Shown: positions 26,139 to 30,619 of the stretch, in pieces
How the letters are laid out: every line of letters begins with the position of its first letter
Numbering within the stretch: position 1 is the stretch's first letter
From: Solidesulfovibrio magneticus
GTDB taxonomy: Bacteria; Desulfobacterota; Desulfovibrionia; Desulfovibrionales; Desulfovibrionaceae
Length of the DNA: 30,619 nucleotides
Assembly (NCBI GenBank): GCA_002482565.1
Contig: DLGG01000026.1
Coordinates: forward strand, 1 to 30,619
Reading direction: 5' to 3'
The notes under the pieces: model-generated
Database searches by the model: none
Told to the model about the DNA's origin: nothing
What the model saw: only the letters and a program-made list of their open reading frames with translations
Made by a program: the position numbers and the translations under genes

Positions 26139-26294
26139 GGCTGGCGCGCTGCAACCGGTCCGGTCTTTGGGGCGACTGACGGGCATGGCGCGGGGAGCAA
26201 CGGGATGGGCGCGTCCCCGGCCCGCGTCGGCCTGAAGCGGGACGATTGTGGAATGGATTCTGCATGATCGCCTGCATACAGGGAGGAATTGCCC

Positions 26295-26459
26295 ATGTTT
26301 GCACCAAGTATCCATGTGGAATGCGTGAGTTTTTTTGAGCCGACCAAGGGGGAATGGCGGGAGGAGCGCGTCAAGGGTCTGGCGGAAGAGGAGTCTTCGC
26401 CCTGCCCGGACGACGAGGATGAGGACTTTCTTTCCTTCTGCCGCCGCTCGCTGCTGTAA
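26295..26459 (+). CDS. Small acidic protein (54 aa), function unknown
   Basis: ATG 26295 to TAA 26457-26459 encodes 54 residues. A strong GGGAGGAATT ribosome site ends 5-8 nt before the ATG. The protein is soluble, with an N-terminal half rich in aromatic and basic residues (FFEPTKGEWREERVKG), then an acidic run (EEESSPCPDDEDEDF) and a basic end (CRRSLL). Three cysteines (positions 10, 37, 49) are present. No family is recognised. It lies alone between the divergent phosphatase operon and the lipoprotein gene. A 7-bp hairpin (GTCGGCC/GGCCGAC, 26466-26486) follows without a T-tract. Confidence 0.7.
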   Translation: MFAPSIHVECVSFFEPTKGEWREERVKGLAEEESSPCPDDEDEDFLSFCRRSLL

Positions 26460-26661
26460 TTGCCGGTCGGCCTTGGTGGGGCCGACGCCAAACAGGGAGC
26501 GGCGTTACGGCGACGGAGAAGGTATTTCTCGAAACAACAAAATTTTTTGAGGTGAATCCCAGCCAAATCACGATGGCGGCGCAATATTTGCTAGCTTTCG
26601 AGAGCCGGGCCGACGCGTTGCTTGTAGCGCGGCCGGTCCCGGCCAGACATTCGGAGGCTTC

Positions 26662-26895
26662 ATGAAACGCCTGCTGTGCATCCTGGCTTTGCTGGCCTTT
26701 GCCTTTACGGCCGCCGGCTGCCCGCCGCCGCGCCGGCCCCTGCCGCCGCCCGGCCCAGGGGCTTACCAGCCCGGACCTTACCACCCCGCGCCCGGTCCCG
26801 GAGGGCATCCGCCCGGCCCCGGACCCGGACCGACGCCGTATCAACCCGGCCCCGGCCCTTACGGGCACCCTGGCGGCTATCCGCCCGCGCTTTAG
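26662..26895 (+). CDS. Pro/Gly-rich lipoprotein
   Basis: A 77-residue protein with a lipoprotein signal peptide: MKRLLCILALLAFAFTAAGC, with the lipobox TAAGC and C20 as the lipidated residue. The mature part is almost entirely proline, glycine, tyrosine and histidine in imperfect PGPGPYxxGP-type repeats, so it is probably unstructured and extended on the membrane surface. CGGAGG lies 5 nt upstream of ATG 26662, and a good terminator follows. Its role is unknown; similar proline-rich lipoproteins are often envelope-associated. Confidence 0.85.
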   Translation: MKRLLCILALLAFAFTAAGCPPPRRPLPPPGPGAYQPGPYHPAPGPGGHPPGPGPGPTPYQPGPGPYGHPGGYPPAL

Positions 26896-26909
26896 GCTTG
26901 TAAACGCAA

Positions 26910-26941
26910 CAACGCCGGCTCCCGAAAGGGGGCCGGCGTTG
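26910..26941 (+). terminator. Rho-independent terminator of the lipoprotein gene
   Basis: CAACGCCGGCTCCC (26910-26923) pairs with GGGGGCCGGCGTTG (26928-26941), with one G-U pair, around a GAAA tetraloop, followed by TATTTTTCG. It starts 14 bp after the stop codon. Confidence 0.9.
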
Positions 26942-27127
26942 TATTTTTCGCAGTTTCCGTCCACGCTTCGCGGCAACAATGTCCCGTTGCCTCGTTTCCC
27001 GCCGCTTTTGCACTTGGAGCGTCCCGGACAATGGGCGGCCGTGAAGGCTGTTCGGGGATGGCCTCCGTCCCCGTCGCGGTGCTGTTTCGCCAGCGAAGCC
27101 GGAAGCGCTCGCTTTCGCCGCAAGCGC

Positions 27128-27880
27128 CTACTTCAGGCCAATGGGCGCGCCGGAAGCAAAGGCCGGCTCATGCAGCGGCAGCAGGATGTGGGCCGCCTTC
27201 TTGATGCGGACCATGATGTCGTAGGCCGCGTAGGGATTGACGCAGGTGCCGGGCGGGATGACTTCCATTTCCCGGGCCGTGACGGCCTTGGGTGGAAAGA
27301 AGTTCTCGTTTATCACGCAAAAGCCGGTGATGACGGCCTGGCCGGCCGGGGTATCGACAAAGACGGACATGCCGCCCTCGGTGTGGGCCGGAGTGTGGAC
27401 CATGCGCAGGCCGGGCAGAATCTCCGTGTCGCCGGTGAGCGCCTGCATCTGGCCGGAATCGATGACGTCTTCCACGTATTCGGCGTTGTAGCGGAAGTCC
27501 AGGGGATGCGGGGCGTTCACGTGGGCCAGCTCCCGCTCGTGGGCGTAGATGACCGCGTTTTCCAGATAGGCGTCGTTTTCGCAGTGGTCGTTGTGCAGGT
27601 GGGTGTGGATGACCACGTCGATGTCGGCCGGGGCTAGACCGTACTGGGCCAGGCCGGATTCTAGGGTATGGATTGTGCCGCCAAGGACCGCCTCGCGGGC
27701 GGCGGACTGCACCGGGCGCATCTCGCCGGTGTCCACCAGCACCTTCTTGCCGCCGCCTTCCAGGTACCAGCCGTAGATGGGGATGGTGTAGGGCGTGCCG
27801 TAGTCGAACTGGTAGGTCATCATGCCCTTGTCGAATTCCTTGGAGCCAAGGACAATGGGATGGATCACGTACTTGCCCAC
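27128..27880 (-). CDS. Metallo-beta-lactamase-fold hydrolase, AHL-lactonase-like
   Basis: A 250-residue protein of the MBL superfamily, with the zinc motif H94-L-H96-N-D98-H99 (THLHNDHCEN), H166 in HTPAHTEGG and H237 in LLPLHEP. This layout fits the N-acyl homoserine lactonase-type family, but lactone hydrolysis is not proven. The position after VITG, where relatives usually have the metal-bridging aspartate (as in '(T/G)DA'), reads GFCV (F187-C188), so the metal site may differ. The start is taken as GTG 27880, with GGAGG 10 nt upstream; upstream codons give an unlikely Arg/Pro-rich extension. It is a single gene; no clear terminator was seen. It has no signal peptide, so it is probably cytoplasmic. 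Confidence 0.82.
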   Translation of the reverse strand: MGKYVIHPIVLGSKEFDKGMMTYQFDYGTPYTIPIYGWYLEGGGKKVLVDTGEMRPVQSAAREAVLGGTIHTLESGLAQYGLAPADIDVVIHTHLHNDHCENDAYLENAVIYAHERELAHVNAPHPLDFRYNAEYVEDVIDSGQMQALTGDTEILPGLRMVHTPAHTEGGMSVFVDTPAGQAVITGFCVINENFFPPKAVTAREMEVIPPGTCVNPYAAYDIMVRIKKAAHILLPLHEPAFASGAPIGLK

Positions 27881-28398
27881 GGTAAACAAACCTCCGCTTC
27901 GCGCTAAAGTGCCGCCGGGACGCGCGTCGTCCCGGCGCGTCAGTCGACCGCCCGGCGCAAAAGTAAGCAGTCGGCGGCGGCGCGGCAAGGGGGGCGTGGC
28001 TGGCGGCGAGTTGACGGCGGCGGCAAAGACGGACACAACGCCTTGGCGATGCGAGCCGCCACAAGCTTGTGCGCAGAGCGGTTCGCGTTGCTCCTCTTGA
28101 CAAATGCAGCCGTATTTTCAAGGAAATGTCTTGGGATTTTAGCTGTTGCCGGCAAATGAACCGGTAGGCTTTTCGAGCGCGCGTCTCGTGTCGCGCCCCT
28201 TAAAAAATACGATAGTATTTTTTAAGAAAAATAAATGGTTTTAGCTTGTTGGCTACAAAATACCATATGCGCTTTTCGCGGACACGACACTAGCCGCGAA
28301 GGCGCTCCCGCCAGGCCTTGCCGCCTGGTTCGTTTCTCCGCGCGATATGGCGGTCCGACGCCCGCAAACCGACGCCCACACGTTCAGGTGACCCCTCT
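27881..28398. other. Intergenic region between the MBL gene and the acyltransferase
   Basis: About 518 bp, GC-rich to ~28090 and then notably A/T-rich (28090-28290). It contains inverted repeat copy 1 (28185-28226), a TTGACA at 28097-28102 without a good -10, and TTTTAG plus TACCAT (16-bp spacer) near 28240-28267, a weak promoter candidate for the acyltransferase. I see no gene in it. Confidence 0.5.
28185..28226 (+). repeat. 42-nt element, copy 1 (left flank)
   Basis: Begins CTCGTGTCGCG and ends with an A/T-rich perfect hairpin: CTTAAAAAATAC (28199-28210), GATA loop, GTATTTTTTAAG (28215-28226). It aligns without gaps to the reverse complement of 30514-30555, with 36 of 42 bases identical. 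Confidence 0.85.
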
Positions 28399-29406
28399 AT
28401 GATGTATTCCATTCAGATTTTGCGGATCATCGGCATGTTGATGATCGTCTATATCCATGTCGGCGTCTACATGACGCTGGTGAACAACGTCGGCGATTCC
28501 CTCTTTCACGTCATTCCCGACGCGTTCATGTGCAAGGCCTTCATCTTTTTCAGCATCTCCGGCTTTATCATGGCCTTTCTCATCGACATCGGTTACCGCA
28601 ACTTCCTGGTGCGGCGCATCCTGCGCGTCTATCCGACCTTCCTCATCGCCTGCGGACTGGCCATCGCCTTGCGCTATCTGCTCTTTGGACAGCTGCCGGG
28701 CAAGGACATGTTCCTGGCCATGACGCTTTTGCCCGTGGGCTTCGTGGACTATCCCCTCAAGATCGAATGGACGCTCATTTACGAAGTCTGTTACTACCTC
28801 ATCATCACGCCTTTCGCCTTCCCCAAGACGCGACGCTACTTCGTGCCGTTTCTCTTCGTCTGGCTCGGGGTCATCCTTATCGCCTACTACGCCTCGGGCA
28901 TCACGGCCTTTTACGTGCTGCCGCCCTGGAAACGGCTGTTCGTCTCCTACGTCAACATCTACTTCATCACCGGAGCCCTGGCCTACCACGCCGCCAAGCG
29001 GCTGCGTTTCGACTGGTGGCCGGCCTACGTCCTGGCCATCCTGGCCAGCGCCGCCGTGACCGTGGCCACCTCGGACGCCTGGAAGCTCGAACCCTACAAC
29101 ATGAAGCAGCTGGCCACCTGGAGCTTGTGCACCGCCGTGACGCTGGTTTCCCTGGTCAAGCTCGAAAACCATTTCCAGGCTCCCTGGGTGAAGGCCATCG
29201 GCCAGTGGGGCGACTACGCCTACGCCGTCTACCTCACCCACGCCCTGGTGGTCGGGGTCTTTTTCTCCTGGCTGGTTTACCGGTACGGCTGGCAGCTCGA
29301 CAACCGGGCGGCGCTTATTGCCGTGGGGCTCATTCTCGTCGTCGGCTATGGCCTGGGCCGGCTGGATGCCGCCGTGCACGGCTATTTCAAGCGAAAGTTC
29401 TCGTGA
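28399..29406 (+). CDS. Membrane acyltransferase, family 3 (OafA/YrhL type)
   Basis: A 335-residue polytopic membrane protein with about ten hydrophobic helices. The N-terminal RIIGMLMIVYIHVG (with the conserved histidine), the FIFFSISGFIMAFL helix, the RRILRVYP turn and EWTLIYEVCYYL match acyltransferase family 3, which moves acyl groups (often acetyl) onto sugars of LPS, capsule or peptidoglycan. There is no fused SGNH domain, but a separate SGNH-type gene follows at once. Two ATG codons (28399 and 28402) are adjacent; AGGTGA lies 7 nt before the first. The substrate is unknown. Both genes are enclosed by inverted copies of a 42-nt element. Confidence 0.9.
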   Translation: MMYSIQILRIIGMLMIVYIHVGVYMTLVNNVGDSLFHVIPDAFMCKAFIFFSISGFIMAFLIDIGYRNFLVRRILRVYPTFLIACGLAIALRYLLFGQLPGKDMFLAMTLLPVGFVDYPLKIEWTLIYEVCYYLIITPFAFPKTRRYFVPFLFVWLGVILIAYYASGITAFYVLPPWKRLFVSYVNIYFITGALAYHAAKRLRFDWWPAYVLAILASAAVTVATSDAWKLEPYNMKQLATWSLCTAVTLVSLVKLENHFQAPWVKAIGQWGDYAYAVYLTHALVVGVFFSWLVYRYGWQLDNRAALIAVGLILVVGYGLGRLDAAVHGYFKRKFS

Positions 29407-29410
29407 GGCC

Positions 29411-29570
29411 GCTCGGTGGGAAGGCTTGATGACCGTTTCTCTTGCGCCGAACGCTCCGGGCGGTGCGGTTTTCGCGACATGCGCGGCGGGAAAGGCTTTG
29501 ATGACTGATGCCCTTGCCCCCAGGCCCCAGGCGGCGGGATTATCGTGACGCCGCGTGGTGGGAAAGGCTG
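29411..29570 (+). repeat. Three degenerate direct repeats (70-72 bp) with SD-ATG
   Basis: Units begin at 29411, 29481 and 29553. Each opens with a GGYGGGAARGCT-type block and a short run to an ATG (29429, 29501, 29571). Units 1 and 2 stay alignable over about 70 bp (for example GATGAC, CTTGC, a CC-rich stretch, GGCGG, then TCG). The third ATG is the start of the esterase gene. The first unit opens a 39-codon frame (29429-29548) whose peptide itself repeats a (L)MT..LAP motif. Confidence 0.7.
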
Positions 29571-30503
29571 ATGCCGGCTTCCCGTTCGCTTCTCGCCCGG
29601 GCGGCCGACGCGGCGCTGATCGCCGCCACGGTCCTGGCCTTGGGCTGGGTCGGGCGGGAGGCGGCCGTCGATCTCCGGTTCACCCGCCTTCAGGAGCAGG
29701 CGGCCCGGCGCGTGCCGCATTTTCCCGACGCGGCCTCGCGCACGGCGTTTACCGACGCCGCCGGCCGCGACAAGGCCCCGTGCGCGTCGTTTCTCGGCAA
29801 AAAGCCGCTTGTCGTCCTGACCATCGGCCAGTCCAACATCGCCAATTCCGCTTTGGGCGAGTATACGCCACGCCATCGCATCGGGAATTATTTCGAAGGG
29901 GCGTGCTATGTCGCGGCCAATCCGCTTCTCGGCACGTCGGGGGAGCGGGCGGCGGCTGTGCTCGATTTCGCCGACGCGGCCCTTGAGGCGGGGCTCTACG
30001 ACAGCGCGCTTGTCGTGCCCCTGGCGGTGCAGGGCTCGTCGGTCTGGAACTGGGCGCGCCAAGGCGATTTGCGGCCGGTTCTGGAAAGCACGCTGCGACG
30101 CCTGGACGGGCAGGGGATCAAGCCCAATCTCGTGCTCTATCATCAAGGCGAGGCCGATTGTCTGGTGGGGATGGAAGGCAGGCTGTACGCCGAGGCCTTG
30201 GACAACGTCATCGGCGATTTGCGGCGCATGGGCGTGGATGCGGCGGTGGTCATTTCCCGGGTCAGCCGCTTCAAGGAACTCGATTGCCCGGACGCTGATC
30301 CCGGGGCCTGTTCGCGCATTTGCCCGGACATCCGGCAGGCCCAGGCCGGAGCGGCCAATGCCTCGCGCGGCGTCTTCGCCGGCCCGGACACGGATCTGGC
30401 CGTGGCCGAACGGTTCGACGGCTACCACATGACCGACGACGGCCGCCGCCGCTTCGCCGCCATGCTGCTGGAAACCGTGCGCGCCCTGCCGCAAGCGCGC
30501 TAA
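29571..30503 (+). CDS. SGNH/CE6-like esterase or acetyltransferase (SASA domain)
   Basis: A 310-residue protein with an N-terminal membrane anchor or signal (residues ~13-27, ALIAATVLALGWVG). The SGNH motifs are visible: GQSN with S88, YHQGE (190-194) and DGYHMTDDG (283-291) with D283 and H286 as the rest of the triad. This fits the sialate-O-acetylesterase-like (CE6) group. With the membrane acyltransferase just upstream, it probably acts on a periplasmic or surface glycan, either removing acetyl groups or accepting them from the membrane partner. ATG 29571 (AAAGG upstream) is chosen because the hydrophobic anchor follows; an ATG at 29508 would add 21 polar residues. It has several cysteines (71, 112, 197, 239, 247, 251), possibly disulfide-forming. 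Confidence 0.85.
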   Translation: MPASRSLLARAADAALIAATVLALGWVGREAAVDLRFTRLQEQAARRVPHFPDAASRTAFTDAAGRDKAPCASFLGKKPLVVLTIGQSNIANSALGEYTPRHRIGNYFEGACYVAANPLLGTSGERAAAVLDFADAALEAGLYDSALVVPLAVQGSSVWNWARQGDLRPVLESTLRRLDGQGIKPNLVLYHQGEADCLVGMEGRLYAEALDNVIGDLRRMGVDAAVVISRVSRFKELDCPDADPGACSRICPDIRQAQAGAANASRGVFAGPDTDLAVAERFDGYHMTDDGRRRFAAMLLETVRALPQAR

Positions 30504-30513
30504 CGTCGCATCC

Positions 30514-30555
30514 CTTAACAAATACTGGCGTATTTTTTAGGGAACGCGACACGAG
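30514..30555 (-). repeat. 42-nt element, copy 2 (right flank, inverted)
   Basis: Reverse complement of the element at 28185-28226, with 36 of 42 bases the same. The hairpin arms here are imperfect (CCCTTAACAAATAC and GTATTTTTTAGGG around TGGC). It starts 10 bp after the esterase stop codon and may also act as its terminator, since the 3' arm carries six T. Confidence 0.85.
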
Positions 30556-30591
30556 CTTTCCCCCGGCGAAGCCGCCCCCTTTCTTCCATTC

Positions 30592-30619
30592 GGGGGGTCT
30601 GGGGGCCTCAGGCCCCCAG
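30592..30619. repeat. GC-rich palindromic dispersed element, copy 2 (inverted)
   Basis: GGGGGG-T followed by CTGGGGGCC-TCA-GGCCCCCAG, identical over 28 nt to the reverse complement of 23374-23401. It reaches the window edge, so it may continue outside. Confidence 0.8.

Noticed and set aside
26046..26294. Pho box upstream of the phosphatase operon
   Set aside because: Only one isolated CTGTCA-like half site; no tandem 11-bp repeats.
26573..26665. Short leader peptide of 30 codons overlapping the lipoprotein start
   Set aside because: No ribosome site near its ATG and no attenuation-like codon run.
28250..28300. Possible third copy of the 42-nt element (ACAAAATACC then GACACGACAC)
   Set aside because: Similarity is loose, needs gaps, and lacks the hairpin; likely chance.

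Overview
The window is GC-rich, densely packed bacterial chromosome. The best-supported context is a motile anaerobic deltaproteobacterium of the Desulfovibrio/Solidesulfovibrio type. That placement is inferred from high GC, several large Cache-HAMP-PAS chemoreceptors in a row, and the gene styles; there is no rRNA or other taxonomic marker here. No tRNA, rRNA, CRISPR array, transposase or phage gene was recognised.

Layout. 1-2243: the 3' end of an unidentified gene overlapping a large polytopic membrane protein. 2377-4211: purD-purE (leftward), purine synthesis. 4393-15985: four leftward chemoreceptor genes with one architecture (periplasmic dCache-like sensor, HAMP, PAS, signalling domain). 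The third and fourth are recent-looking duplicates of equal length, separated by a rightward gene for a helix-turn-helix protein with a near-consensus sigma70 promoter. 16533-16709: a 58-residue single-span membrane protein. 16806-19562: uvrA, leftward. 19808-20863: a cysteine-rich protein related to the U32 peptidase/UbiU group. 21074-23343: the queuosine precursor set queD-queE-queC (leftward, overlapping or close) with divergent queF; only the first enzyme (GTP cyclohydrolase) is missing. 23416-26045: a leftward operon of an exported acid phosphatase, an exported PTP-like (cysteine) phytase and a YihY/BrkB membrane protein, behind a good sigma70-type promoter. 26295-26895: a 54-residue acidic protein and a Pro/Gly-rich lipoprotein. 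27128-27880: a metallo-beta-lactamase-fold hydrolase with a changed metal-site residue. 28399-30503: a membrane acyltransferase (family 3) and an SGNH/CE6-like esterase, probably an O-acetylation pair.

How they fit. The receptors would report periplasmic ligands to the flagellar system; no cheA or cheW is present in the window. The que genes convert carboxy-tetrahydropterin-type intermediates to preQ1 for tRNA. The phosphatase operon would strip phosphate from organic phosphoesters, possibly inositol phosphates, outside the cytoplasm. The acyltransferase/esterase pair would decorate and trim a surface glycan.

The least expected structures are in the non-coding DNA. A 42-nt element occurs in inverted orientation on both sides of the acyltransferase/esterase pair. 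A 28-nt GC-rich palindromic element occurs at 23374 and, inverted, at the right edge. Three 70-72 bp degenerate repeats, each with a Shine-Dalgarno-like sequence and an ATG, lie just before the esterase. All gene functions are assigned from motifs read by eye, with no database search.
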